A stretch of 64,000 bases of DNA from positions 62,001-126,000 of the forward strand of contig NZ_FMZQ01000009.1 in assembly GCF_900102635.1 (NCBI RefSeq). The letters run 5' to 3'. The notes beneath the pieces were generated by a model, which saw only the letters and a program-made list of their open reading frames with translations, was not told where the DNA came from and did no database searches. The position numbers were made by a program, and so were the translations under genes. The stretch is from Ectopseudomonas chengduensis (GTDB taxonomy: Bacteria > Pseudomonadota > Gammaproteobacteria > Pseudomonadales > Pseudomonadaceae). How positions within the stretch are numbered: position 1 is the first letter of the stretch; every line of letters starts with the position of its first letter. Below are positions 35,657 through 44,401 of this stretch, one piece after another.

Positions 35657-35995
35657 ATGCCATTCTGGCTGGAACTGTTGATTTGCGCCTGCCTGATCCT
35701 GGGCAGCCTGTTCGCCCTGGTGGGTGCCATCGGGCTGTATCGGCTGCCGGATTTCTTCACGCGCCTGCACGGGCCGACCAAGGCCACGACGTTGGGCGTC
35801 GGCGCTACGCTGATCGCGTCGATGCTGTTCTTCGCGCACCACACCGGCAACCTCAGCCTGCACGAACTGCTGATTACCCTGTTTCTGTTCCTCACTGCAC
35901 CGGTCAGTGCACATATCCTGTCCAAGGCCGCGATGCAGCAGAAGGTCGAGTTGACCGAGCGCACCCGTGGCCAGCCCTGGGACGACGATCACTGA
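35657..35995 (+). CDS. mnhG: Mrp antiporter subunit G, operon B
   Basis: 112 residues. IGLYRLPDFFTRLHGPTKATTLG is the subunit G signature. I chose the ATG at 35657 because GAGGG at 35646-35650 is then 6 nt away; the ATG at 35651 would sit directly against it. Last gene of operon B, 12 bp after mnhF. The tail is acidic (QPWDDDH). Confidence 0.93.
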   Translation: MPFWLELLICACLILGSLFALVGAIGLYRLPDFFTRLHGPTKATTLGVGATLIASMLFFAHHTGNLSLHELLITLFLFLTAPVSAHILSKAAMQQKVELTERTRGQPWDDDH

Positions 35996-36103
35996 TCCAC
36001 TGTCAGGCATTTCTCGCGCCTGGCTGTAGCTGTCGCCAGGTAATTGCCCGCTCTAGACTGCGCTCTTGAATCAGACGGCGTACTGCGTCAGGGGAGTCAG
36101 GAG

Positions 36104-36619
36104 ATGAGCGAGCTGGTCATTCGTCAGGCCTGTGTCGAGGATATCGAGGCGCTCTGCGCGCTGATTTTCGAGCATGGGCCCAACCCCTGGAATCATCTGC
36201 CCGAAGCCGAGGTTCGTCAGCACCTGCAGGGTATTGCGGCAAATACGACCTTGGCCGTGCTGGCCGAGGAGCAGGGGCAACTGCTGGGGTTCGTCAGTTA
36301 TCGCCTGACCCAGGATTTCGTCGCTCATCAACCTGCCGCGCGTGCCGGGCAGGTGCATGGCTATATCTGCGAAGCGGTGGTGCATCGCGATTGCGTCGGA
36401 CGAGGATTGGGCGCGCGTCTTCTGCGCGAGGCCGTCACCGAGCTGTGGCGGCTGGACGTCAGCGATATCTATATCGATCGTCACGAAGAGAACGCGGCAT
36501 CGGCGGGGATGATGCGCAAGGCCGGTTTCAGTGAGCTGCTGACCTATGCCGACCCGGCGCGTCGACCGAATGGTTCGCGGCGTTCGACCCTTTGTTGCCA
36601 GCGCCGCGAGGATCTTTGA
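36104..36619 (+). CDS. GNAT-family N-acetyltransferase
   Basis: 171 residues from the ATG at 36104, with CAGGAG directly upstream. The acetyl-CoA-binding motif A is VVHRDCVGRGLGARLLREAV (R/QxxGxG/A as RGLGAR), followed by the motif B region DRHEENAASAGMMRKAGF. The acceptor substrate is unknown. It follows the antiporter operon but has its own spacing and leader of ~110 bp. Confidence 0.88.
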   Translation: MSELVIRQACVEDIEALCALIFEHGPNPWNHLPEAEVRQHLQGIAANTTLAVLAEEQGQLLGFVSYRLTQDFVAHQPAARAGQVHGYICEAVVHRDCVGRGLGARLLREAVTELWRLDVSDIYIDRHEENAASAGMMRKAGFSELLTYADPARRPNGSRRSTLCCQRREDL

Positions 36620-36657
36620 TGCTTCTGCGGCTGGGCGCTATCACGACTGACGGATAT

Positions 36658-37010
36658 CCGTAGGGTGGGTTAGGCGCCTGTCACCTATCCTGATGAGCCT
36701 AAAAAATTCGTTGCGCCGTAACCCACCATTGGTGCAGCGCAGGACAATCGCCTGGTGGGTTACGCGGCGCACTGCAATGGCGGTGATCGGACATTCGCAG
36801 GCTTGGCGCCGCTAACCCACCCTACTAGGCTGCCCGAGATCCGTAGGGTGGGTTAGGCGTCTGTCACCTATCTTGATGAGCCCGCAAAGTCCGTTGCGCC
36901 GTAACCCACCATGGGCGCAGCGCAGGACAATCGCCTGGTGGGTTACGCGGCGCACTACGATGGCGGTGATCAGACATTCGCAGGTTTGGCGCCGCTAACC
37001 CACCCTACGG
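36658..37010. repeat. Two tandem copies of a ~170-bp element, period 183 bp
   Basis: Copy 1 spans 36658-36825 and copy 2 36841-37010, mostly identical. Each starts with CCGTAGGGTGGGTTAGGC and ends with GCTAACCCACCCTAC, so the ends are inverted repeats. Inside are a second pair, GTAACCCACCAT and CTGGTGGGTTACGCG, and a GCGCC-rich segment. The GTAGGGTGGGTTA unit is a familiar intergenic repeat in pseudomonads and other bacteria (recalled). It fills the region between the GNAT gene and the convergent FAD gene. Confidence 0.85.
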
Positions 37011-37030
37011 GGTGTGTGAGACGAAGGGGC

Positions 37031-38644
37031 TTAGCGATTCAACCCAAGCATGTCTTTGGCCACGGCCTCGGCCACGCGAATGCCGTCGACGCCAGCCGAA
37101 AGAATGCCGCCGGCGTAGCCGGCACCTTCACCGGCCGGATACAACCCCTTGAGATTCAGGCTCTGCAGGTCATCGCCACGGGTGATGCGCACCGGCGAGG
37201 AGGTGCGTGTCTCGATGCCGGTGAGCACCGCATCAGCCAGGTCGAAGCCCTTGATCTGCTTGCCGAAGGCCGGCAGCGCCTCGCGGATGGCTTCGATGGC
37301 GAAGTCCGGCAGCGAGGGCGCCAGATCGCCCAGTTTCACGCCCGGCTTGTAGGAGGGTTGCACTTCGCCGAGGGCGGTGGACGGCTTGCCTTTTATGAAG
37401 TCGCCGACCAGTTGTCCGGGCGCCTCGTAGTTGCGCCCGCCGAGCACGTAGGCGTGCGATTCCAGGCGTTCCTGCAGTTCCACACCGGCCAGCGGGCCAT
37501 CCGGATAGTCCTGCTCGGGAGTGATGCCGACGACGATGCCGGCGTTGGCGTTGCGCTCGTTGCGCGAATACTGGCTCATGCCGTTGGTGACCACGCGCTC
37601 AGGCTCGGAGGTGGCGGCGACCACGGTGCCGCCTGGGCACATGCAGAAGCTGTAGACCGAGCGGCCGTTGCTGGCGTGATGCACGAGCTTGTAGTCGGCA
37701 GCGCCGAGTTTTGGGTGGCCGGCGTACTTGCCTAAGCGCGCGCGGTCGATCAGCGACTGCGGGTGTTCGATACGGAAACCGACCGAGAAGGGCTTGGCCT
37801 CCAGGTACACGCCATGGGCATGCAGCATGCGGAAGGTGTCGCGCGAGCTATGGCCGAGGGCCAGCACCACATGGCGGCTGAGCAACTGCTCGCCGCTCTC
37901 CAGCACCACGCCCGTGAGTTGGCCGTCTTCGATCAGCAGATCGCTGACGCGCTGCTGAAAGCGCACTTCGCCGCCGAGGGCCTTGATCTCCTCGCGCATG
38001 GTGGCGACCACGCCGGTCAGGCGGAAGGTGCCGATATGCGGCTTGCTGACGTAGAGGATCTCGTCCGGCGCGCCGGCCTTGACGAACTCCTGCAGTACCT
38101 TCCGCCCGTGGTGGTGAGGGTCCTTGATCTGGCTATACAGCTTGCCGTCGGAGAAGGTGCCAGCGCCGCCTTCGCCGAACTGCACGTTGGAGGTGGGGTC
38201 GAGCACGTTCTTGCGCCACAGGCCCCAGGTGTCCTTGGTGCGCTGACGCACTTCCTTGCCGCGCTCCAGCACGATGGGGCGCAGACCTGCCTGGGCCAGG
38301 ATCAGCGCCGCGAAGATGCCGCAGGGGCCGAAACCGACCACGATCGGGCGTTCGTCCAACGGCGTTTCGGCCTTGCCGACCGGCTTGTAGGCGATGTCCG
38401 GTGCCGGGCCTACATGCTTGTCATCGCTCAGGCGAGCGAGCAACGCCGCCTCATCTTTCACCTCACAGTCGAGGGTGTAGATGAACGGCATGTCGCCGAA
38501 CTTCTTGCGCGCATCGTAGCTGCGCTTGAACACGCTGAAAGCCAGCAGCTCGCTATCGGCGATGCCCAAGCGCTGGACGATGGCCGGGCGCAGCGCGTCC
38601 TCGGGGTGGTCGAGGGGCAGTTTCAGTTCGGTCAGGCGAAGCAT
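37031..38644 (-). CDS. COG2509-type FAD-dependent oxidoreductase
   Basis: 537 residues from the ATG at 38644; a 12-residue upstream extension lacks conservation. An N-terminal ~90-residue domain (MLRLTELKLPLDHPEDAL ... FGDMPFIYTLDCEV) precedes the dinucleotide fold VVGFGPCGIFAALILAQAG (~105-130), then FGEGGAGTFSDGKLYSQ and a C-terminal YPAGEGAGYAGGILSAGVDG with a second FAD contact. This is the uncharacterised COG2509 family (flavoproteins of unknown substrate). Confidence 0.9.
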   Translation of the reverse strand: MLRLTELKLPLDHPEDALRPAIVQRLGIADSELLAFSVFKRSYDARKKFGDMPFIYTLDCEVKDEAALLARLSDDKHVGPAPDIAYKPVGKAETPLDERPIVVGFGPCGIFAALILAQAGLRPIVLERGKEVRQRTKDTWGLWRKNVLDPTSNVQFGEGGAGTFSDGKLYSQIKDPHHHGRKVLQEFVKAGAPDEILYVSKPHIGTFRLTGVVATMREEIKALGGEVRFQQRVSDLLIEDGQLTGVVLESGEQLLSRHVVLALGHSSRDTFRMLHAHGVYLEAKPFSVGFRIEHPQSLIDRARLGKYAGHPKLGAADYKLVHHASNGRSVYSFCMCPGGTVVAATSEPERVVTNGMSQYSRNERNANAGIVVGITPEQDYPDGPLAGVELQERLESHAYVLGGRNYEAPGQLVGDFIKGKPSTALGEVQPSYKPGVKLGDLAPSLPDFAIEAIREALPAFGKQIKGFDLADAVLTGIETRTSSPVRITRGDDLQSLNLKGLYPAGEGAGYAGGILSAGVDGIRVAEAVAKDMLGLNR

Positions 38645-38819
38645 GGGCAGTGTCCTGGTTGGCCGGTGGTGATCCGGCAAGGTGGAAAAAGCGGCGATTG
38701 TACGGGATTCACCGCCCGGATGGAGGAGGCCGGCATTATCGAACTACTGGCGGCTTTGCTCCGTTGAGCGTAGGTGAGCGATGTCTTGAGCGCTGCGCCA
38801 GTGCAGACAAACGGGCTGA

Positions 38820-40031
38820 TCAGCCACGCTGACGTTCGATCGCGAGACCCCGAATGAACATCAAGGCAGCGCCCGCGCAGGCTGCTGTCGCGGCATAGAC
38901 GATCACGGCTTGTGAGTCGAGGCTGTCGATGATCAGTCCTCCTAGAACCGCACCCGCAGCAATGGCGACCTGGAAGGTCGAGGACAGCAGGGCGCCAGCG
39001 CTTTCCGCGTGATCGGCGGCGGCGCGCGCGTTCCAGATCGAGATCGATACCGGGAAGGCGCCGAAGGCGAAGCCCCATAGCGCAATCGCGACGAAGGCAA
39101 CGTCGGCCTGTGTGCCGAACAGGATCAGCGTGAGTGCAACGGCAGCGATCAGGAACGAGCAACTGCTGACTGCCCAGGCTGGACTGCGCGCGGCGACGGC
39201 GCCGCCGGCAAGGTTGCCGAAAAAGCCGCAGACACCGAAGGCCAGCAAGGCAAGCGAGACGGTCGCGACATCCAGGCGGGGAACCTCCTCGAGGAAGGGG
39301 CGAATGAAGGTCAGAGCGGCGAAGTGCCCGGAAATGACCAGCAGCCCGGTGCCGATACCGACGACGACTGCACGCCGCGTCAGCGCTGCCTTGAAGGACG
39401 CCAGGCCCGGTGCTGCCGTGGCCGGCAGTTTGGGCAAGGTCAGCATCTGGATCGCCAGCGCCACCACGCCAATGCCGGACGCGGCCAGGAAAGTTGCCTG
39501 CCAGCCCCACAGTTCTCCCAGGTAGGCACCCAGCGGGGCAGCGAAGATGGTTGCGAGCGAGATGCCCATCATGATGATCGAGATGGCACGCGGCACCTTG
39601 TCCGGGGGCACCAGGCGCAGGGCGAGCGCTGCCATCATGGCCCAGAAGCTGCCGAGGGCGAAGCCCAGCAGCCCACGCGCGATCAGCAGTACCGTGATGT
39701 TTGAGGCATAGGCCGAAAGGATGCAGGAGAACACCAGCATGCCCATCAACCCCCAGACGATCTTCTGCCGATCCAGGCGGCCCGAGAACAGCACCACCAG
39801 CGGCCCGGCGAATGCGGCAACCACGGCGGTGGCGGTGATGGCCTGGCCCACCGCACCGTTGGATACGCCCAGGTCGGCGGCCATCGGCGTCAGCAGGCTG
39901 ATCGGCAGGAATTCCGCCGTGACCAGGCCGAAGGCGCCCAGGGCAAGAGAGATGACGGCCCACCAAGCAGCAGACATGGATCTGGTGTCAGCAGCAGATG
40001 AATCGGTATGGGACATGATGGAATCCTTCAT
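38820..40031 (-). CDS. MFS transporter (NepI/AraJ-like drug/sugar efflux group)
   Basis: 403 residues, 12 helices. ALGAFGLVTAEFLPISLLTPMAADLGVSNGAVGQ matches the N-terminal helix of the DHA1-type family that includes purine-nucleoside and sugar efflux pumps. SGRLDRQKIVWG is the loop 2-3 MFS motif region. Two starts are possible, 40031 (GGGAG 6 nt upstream) or 40016 (AAGGA 7 nt upstream); the former is used. It is the last of a minus-strand trio with a reductase-like gene and an SDR. Confidence 0.88.
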   Translation of the reverse strand: MKDSIMSHTDSSAADTRSMSAAWWAVISLALGAFGLVTAEFLPISLLTPMAADLGVSNGAVGQAITATAVVAAFAGPLVVLFSGRLDRQKIVWGLMGMLVFSCILSAYASNITVLLIARGLLGFALGSFWAMMAALALRLVPPDKVPRAISIIMMGISLATIFAAPLGAYLGELWGWQATFLAASGIGVVALAIQMLTLPKLPATAAPGLASFKAALTRRAVVVGIGTGLLVISGHFAALTFIRPFLEEVPRLDVATVSLALLAFGVCGFFGNLAGGAVAARSPAWAVSSCSFLIAAVALTLILFGTQADVAFVAIALWGFAFGAFPVSISIWNARAAADHAESAGALLSSTFQVAIAAGAVLGGLIIDSLDSQAVIVYAATAACAGAALMFIRGLAIERQRG

Positions 40032-40048
40032 TTTCGTCTCCCGGTAGC

Positions 40049-40660
40049 TCAGCCGAACTGCACCAGTTCGAGCGAGGGCAACGGCCCACCGGGGAATTGC
40101 GTCAGGCGCCCACCTTCGGCCAGTTCGCCAAGGTCGATAGCGGCGAAACCCAGCTCATCGATCAGTGCGCTGACCTGGTTTTTCGCGCGATTGTCGTCAC
40201 CCGCCAGGAACAGCACACGCCGGCCGCCGCGCTCGGCGGGATCGGCGATGAGCAGTCTGGGGTTCAGGTGATTGAACGCCTTCACTACATGGGCGCCCGG
40301 CACCAGGTCGGCAAACACTTCGCTTGAGGTGCGGCCATGCAGATCGATAGGGTTGAACAGCGGCGCTTCGATCGGGTTATTGCTGTCGATGACGACACGC
40401 CCGGCGAAGTCCGCAAGCCCAGACAGCGCGGCTGGCAGCTTCGACCAGTTCACCGCGACCAACACGATGGGCTGCGCTGCCGCCTGTTCACGGGTGCCGG
40501 CACGGATGCTCGGGCCGATGGATTGTACCAAGGCTTGCAGGCTCTCTGGCCCGCGGCTGTTGGACAGGATGGCCGGGATGTTGCGGCGTGCCAGGGCCCG
40601 GGCGAAGGCCGCGCCGATATGGCCGGCACCGATGATGCCGATGGAGGGCAATTTGCTCAT
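40049..40660 (-). CDS. F420-dependent-reductase-like NAD(P)-binding protein
   Basis: 203 residues. The Rossmann motif GIIGAGHIGAAFARALARRN and the following SNSRGPESL, which favours NADP(H), resemble NADPH:F420 oxidoreductase-like proteins (COG2085). VVIDSNNPIE and VKAFNHLNP are further family segments. Since pseudomonads do not make F420 widely, the electron acceptor is probably another flavin or unknown. It has its own AAGGAA. Upstream of the MFS gene by 17 bp. Confidence 0.88.
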   Translation of the reverse strand: MSKLPSIGIIGAGHIGAAFARALARRNIPAILSNSRGPESLQALVQSIGPSIRAGTREQAAAQPIVLVAVNWSKLPAALSGLADFAGRVVIDSNNPIEAPLFNPIDLHGRTSSEVFADLVPGAHVVKAFNHLNPRLLIADPAERGGRRVLFLAGDDNRAKNQVSALIDELGFAAIDLGELAEGGRLTQFPGGPLPSLELVQFG

Positions 40661-40729
40661 GCTGGGATTCCTTGAGGCCTTAGGTGTCGGAATACTGTGG
40701 GGCAGGCTGACTGGCCTGCCCCGGCATAC

Positions 40730-41494
40730 TCAGGAGGTCAACCCGCCGTCAGCGAGGATGTCCGCACCAGTGATGAACGAGGCTTGCGGGCTGGCGATGA
40801 ATGCCACGAGGCTGGCAATTTCGTGTGGCTCTCCATAGCGACCCACTGCCATGCGGGGAGTCAGAAGCTGGGCAACCTCGCTATCGGCCGGGTTCATGTC
40901 GGTGTTCACTGGGCCTGGGTGGATGCTGTTGACCGTGATACCGCGTGGCCCCAGATCATGTGCCAGGCTGCGGTTGAAGCCGGCGACGGCGCCTTTGGTC
41001 AGGCTGTATGCGGCAAGTCCGGGCACACCTGCGTACTTGGTGACCGAGCTGGCTATGTGGATGACGCGACCGCCTGCCTGCATGTGCCTTACCGCCTCCT
41101 GGGTGGCGACGAATACACCGGTCACGTTGACCGCGAGCAGCTTCTGGTAATCCTCGAAGCTGGTTTCTTCGAACTGGCTGAACACGCCGATACCGGCGTT
41201 ATTCACCAGAATGTCGAGGCCCCCGAACGCCTCTACCGTCTTCGCGACGGCGGCGCGCACGGCCTCGGGGTCGGCTGCGTTGGCCTGGATCGCCAGCACG
41301 CGACCGCCTGCCGATTCGATCTCGACGGCGACTTCTTTGGCCTGTTGGGGCGAGCCGTTGTAGGTGAAGGCAACCTGCGCGCCGTCGGCGGCCAGGCGTT
41401 TGGCGATAGCTGCGCCGATAGAGCGAGATCCGCCAGTTACTAGAGCCGTTTTGCCGGCCAGAGGAAGGGGGTGGGAAGAAATTACGTTGCTCAT
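40730..41494 (-). CDS. SDR-family oxidoreductase
   Basis: 254 residues. The cofactor loop is TGGSRSIGAAIAKRL, NNAG lies at ~90, HIASSVTK supplies the Ser and YSLTKGAV the YxxxK. GGLTS closes the fold. The gene heads a minus-strand trio divergent from a LysR regulator. It is not a close match to the SDR at 22.4 kb. Confidence 0.92.
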   Translation of the reverse strand: MSNVISSHPLPLAGKTALVTGGSRSIGAAIAKRLAADGAQVAFTYNGSPQQAKEVAVEIESAGGRVLAIQANAADPEAVRAAVAKTVEAFGGLDILVNNAGIGVFSQFEETSFEDYQKLLAVNVTGVFVATQEAVRHMQAGGRVIHIASSVTKYAGVPGLAAYSLTKGAVAGFNRSLAHDLGPRGITVNSIHPGPVNTDMNPADSEVAQLLTPRMAVGRYGEPHEIASLVAFIASPQASFITGADILADGGLTS

Positions 41495-41557
41495 GGTTCA
41501 CTCCGTTTGATTGCCGATACATTCGGTGGAGTGACTATCGCGTTTTCATTCTTCTTT

Positions 41558-41572
41558 GATTAGCGGCTAATC
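41558..41572. promoter_or_regulatory. Palindromic operator candidate between SDR and LysR
   Basis: GATTAGC G GCTAATC is a perfect 7-bp inverted repeat in the 116-bp divergent region. A second, imperfect dyad (TCACTCCG near 41498 and CGGTGGAGTGA near 41525) lies closer to the SDR start. Both are candidate sites for the LysR protein encoded at 41611. Confidence 0.5.
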
Positions 41573-41610
41573 ATTTGGATTATCTTCAAGTATCTATTTA
41601 AGATCGCGCC

Positions 41611-42540
41611 ATGGAAACGCTCACCAATCTTGAATCCTTCGTACGCAGTGCCGAGAGTGGCAGCTTCTCGGCGGCAGCGCGCCGGCTTGCGCTCACGCCG
41701 GCAGCGGTCAGCCGCAACGTCGCCATGCTGGAGCGCAACCTGGGTGTACGGCTGTTCCAGCGTTCGACACGCAAGCTGACGCTGACCGAGGCGGGCGAGT
41801 CTTTCTTGGCTGCGGTTGGCGGCAATCTGGAGTCATTGCAGAACGCCATTGCAGCGGTATCAGCCGATGATGGCCAGCCGGCTGGTGTGCTCAAGATCAG
41901 CGTGGCGCCGTCCTTCGGGATCGGTTACCTGCTGCCTTTGTTGCCCGAGTTCCTGCAGCGCTATCCCCGCGTCCGCCCTGAATGGCATTTCGAGAACCGT
42001 ACGGTCGACCTGATCGCCGAAGGCTACGATGCCGCCATCGGTGGCGGTTTCGAGTTGGCCAGCGGTGTGGTCGCCCGCACACTGGCGCCGCTGCACGTCA
42101 TTGCCTTTGCCTCTCCCGCTTACCTGGCTCGGCACACGTTGCCAGCCGATCCATCAGGTCTGATCGATCTGGACTGCATCGTCATGCGTTCGCTGTCGTC
42201 GGGTCGTATCCGTACCTGGAACATGCGCAATGCGCAGGGCGATGAAGTGATCGCGACGATGCGCGAGACCGTGGTGGTCAACGATCCAACTGCCGTGCGA
42301 GAGGCCGCGCGGCTGGGCCTGGGGGTGGCGATGCTTGCCGTACCCGATGTACTGCCCGAGCTGGAGTCGGGGGAGCTGGTGCGGGTGTTGCCGCGCTGGT
42401 GGGCGGATGCCGGCGCGTTGTCGCTGTATTACCCCAGTCGCCAGTTGATGCCGGGCAAGACGCGCAGCTTCATCGACTTCGTGGTCGAGGCTTTCCAGCG
42501 CGAAGACTATGCACGGCGTTTTGCCGGGAGTTTGGGCTAG
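41611..42540 (+). CDS. LysR-family transcriptional regulator
   Basis: 309 residues. The HTH is SGSFSAAARRLALTPAAVSRNVAMLERNLG. An effector domain follows, with LKISVAPSFGIGYLLPLLPEFLQRYP. It is close in type to regulators found next to SDR/MFS genes and divergent from them here, so it probably controls that trio. Confidence 0.93.
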   Translation: METLTNLESFVRSAESGSFSAAARRLALTPAAVSRNVAMLERNLGVRLFQRSTRKLTLTEAGESFLAAVGGNLESLQNAIAAVSADDGQPAGVLKISVAPSFGIGYLLPLLPEFLQRYPRVRPEWHFENRTVDLIAEGYDAAIGGGFELASGVVARTLAPLHVIAFASPAYLARHTLPADPSGLIDLDCIVMRSLSSGRIRTWNMRNAQGDEVIATMRETVVVNDPTAVREAARLGLGVAMLAVPDVLPELESGELVRVLPRWWADAGALSLYYPSRQLMPGKTRSFIDFVVEAFQREDYARRFAGSLG

Positions 42541-42552
42541 CTGAACGGTTCG

Positions 42553-42582
42553 TGCCGGTGCAGCCACTCAGCGTCACCGGCA
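42553..42582. terminator. Hairpin between convergent LysR and COG3650 genes
   Basis: TGCCGGTG and CACCGGCA pair exactly with a 14-nt loop between stop codons at 42540 and 42593. No U-run on either side. Confidence 0.4.
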
Positions 42583-42592
42583 TGACTGATGG

Positions 42593-43264
42593 TCAATTAC
42601 GCATGGCGCCGAAATGCGCGCAGCCACGTAGCACCTGGCCGTCGAGGCGCAGTTCGGCGCTGAGGTGATTGACCGTGCCGCTCATGCTGTCGACGCAGCG
42701 CTGCGGCGCCACCCACAGATCCAGACGCTGGCCGTTGGCTTCGCTGCTGAAATTCAGGCGGCCATCCGGTAGTTGCTCTTCCAGGTAGGGCAGGGCCAGT
42801 GGTTCCTGCTCGGGACGATTGAGTACCAGGCCCTTGCTGCCGACTTCCAGTTGCCAGAACGGCTCGTTGCCGCTGGCGCGCAGGGCCAGGCGTTTGAAGT
42901 TGAGGTCGTCGCAGCCATGCCCCTCACCTTGCAGGCGATAGATCTGGCTGACCTCGAAGCGACCGTCGTTGCCTTTGCCCTGGCTGCCGCCCAGGCGACC
43001 GGCCAGATCGGCGAACAGGCTGGCCTGGCCATCACTGCCGAGCTGCATGACTTCGCGCTCGATACTGGTGCTGCCGCCATCGATCAGCACGAAGCGGCGC
43101 TGTTCCTGGCAGGGGGTGAGGACCAGTTGACCATTTTCAACCTGGACTTGACCCTGCAGGCGGGTGGCCGGAGGTGGGCCTTCCGGCTTGCCGGTGTAGA
43201 CCTGGCAGGCGGCCAGGAGCGGGAGGAGGGCGACGCTGGTAAGCAGGGAGCGGGTGATGGACAT
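42593..43264 (-). CDS. COG3650-like lipoprotein
   Basis: 223 residues from the ATG at 43264; the frame extends 61 residues further but that part crosses a hairpin repeat and is not coding-like. The signal MSITRSLLTSVALLPLLAAC gives a lipidated Cys20. The C-terminal part (FKRLALRASGNEPFWQLEVGSKGLVL; LWVAPQRCVDSMSGTVNHLSAELRLDG) matches COG3650 membrane-associated proteins, recognised by GNEPFW. Function unknown. Confidence 0.82.
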   Translation of the reverse strand: MSITRSLLTSVALLPLLAACQVYTGKPEGPPPATRLQGQVQVENGQLVLTPCQEQRRFVLIDGGSTSIEREVMQLGSDGQASLFADLAGRLGGSQGKGNDGRFEVSQIYRLQGEGHGCDDLNFKRLALRASGNEPFWQLEVGSKGLVLNRPEQEPLALPYLEEQLPDGRLNFSSEANGQRLDLWVAPQRCVDSMSGTVNHLSAELRLDGQVLRGCAHFGAMRN

Positions 43265-43346
43265 GGGTCTCTCCAGATACGAGCGGCCACCATAGCCACA
43301 GCGCGACCTCGGCTCAAGCCGTGAGCATGAAAGTCGCGCAGCGACG

Positions 43347-43406
43347 CCCTCCCTGCTGTCCTTCTCCCTCTGGGAGAAGGTGGCGCGAAGCGCCGGATGA
43401 GGGGGC
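43347..43406. repeat. REP-like double hairpin element
   Basis: CCTTCTCCC and GGGAGAAGG (43360-43380, 3-nt loop) are followed by GGCGC GAA GCGCC (43382-43394) and then GGATGAGGG. This CTCCC...GGGAG plus GGATGAGGG layout is a widespread proteobacterial intergenic repeat (recalled). It lies upstream of both divergent genes. Confidence 0.65.
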
Positions 43407-43519
43407 ATACCACGCAGGCTTTCATTGTTCGGCTGCTGTTGCAGCATGCCCCGGCTTTGACTGAGCCGCGCGAGTACGGCCTAATTCGCCCGTCCATAAG
43501 CCGTCGAGCACCTTCTGCA

Positions 43520-44401
43520 ATGCCCAGCCCCGCCATGCGCCCCAGCACGCTTCATTTGCCCCAGGGCGACTGGGCGACGGTGCTCGATTGCCTGTGCGAT
43601 CACTTTCCCGCCATCGATCGCGTTACCTGGCTGCAGCGTATGGCGCGTGGTCGGGTGCTGGATGCGGCGGGCACGCCCATCGACGCCACGCATCCCTATC
43701 GGGCTGGTCTCAAGGTGCGCTATTTCCGCGAAGTGCCGAATGAGACGCCAATTCCTTTCGTCGAACAGGTGCTGTGGCAGGACGAGCACCTGCTGGTCGC
43801 CGACAAACCGCATTTTCTGCCGGTGATGCCTGCCGGTGAGTACGTCGAGCAGACCCTGCTGGCACGCCTGATCAAGCGCACCGGCAATCCTGACCTGGTG
43901 CCGATCCACCGCATCGACCGACTGACGGCCGGCCTGGTGTTGTTCTCGGTCAACCCGGCCAGTCGTGGCCAGTATCAGGCGCTGTTTCGCCAGCGTGCGG
44001 TGGAGAAACGCTACGAGGCTATCGCTCCGGCATTGGCGCAGTTGGAGTTTCCCTACCTGCATCGTTCGCGCATGGTCGACGGTGAGCCGTTCTTTCGCAT
44101 GCAGGAAGTCGCAGGCGAGACCAACAGCGAAACGTGCATCGAGGTGCTGGAGCGCCGTGGTGAGCTTTGGCGCTATGGGCTGTCGCCGGTGACCGGACGC
44201 AAGCATCAGCTGCGCGTGCATCTGTCCGGGCTCGGCGCGCCTATCGTCGGCGACGATTTCTATCCGCTGCTGCGGGAGTCGCGCAATCTGCCGGATGACT
44301 ACAGCAAGCCGCTCAAACTGCTGGCGCGCGGCTTGCGCTTCGTCGATCCGCTCAGCGGGCAGATGCGTGAGTTTGATAGCCAGCTGCAGCTGCAGTGGTA
44401 G
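43520..44401 (+). CDS. RluA-family pseudouridine synthase
   Basis: 293 residues from the ATG at 43520; a further 41 residues upstream would run across the repeat and are rejected. The catalytic motif is HRIDRLTAGL with Asp133. RAVEKRYEAIAP and SPVTGRKHQLRVHLSGLG are RluA-family motifs. It converts uridines to pseudouridine in rRNA or tRNA; the exact target cannot be read from the sequence. The N-terminal ~70 residues may be a degenerate S4-like domain. Confidence 0.9.
   Translation: MPSPAMRPSTLHLPQGDWATVLDCLCDHFPAIDRVTWLQRMARGRVLDAAGTPIDATHPYRAGLKVRYFREVPNETPIPFVEQVLWQDEHLLVADKPHFLPVMPAGEYVEQTLLARLIKRTGNPDLVPIHRIDRLTAGLVLFSVNPASRGQYQALFRQRAVEKRYEAIAPALAQLEFPYLHRSRMVDGEPFFRMQEVAGETNSETCIEVLERRGELWRYGLSPVTGRKHQLRVHLSGLGAPIVGDDFYPLLRESRNLPDDYSKPLKLLARGLRFVDPLSGQMREFDSQLQLQW

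Noticed and set aside
36658..37010. Tandem repeat considered as a CRISPR array
   Set aside because: Only two ~170-bp units, with internal palindromes, no short regularly spaced repeats and no cas genes.
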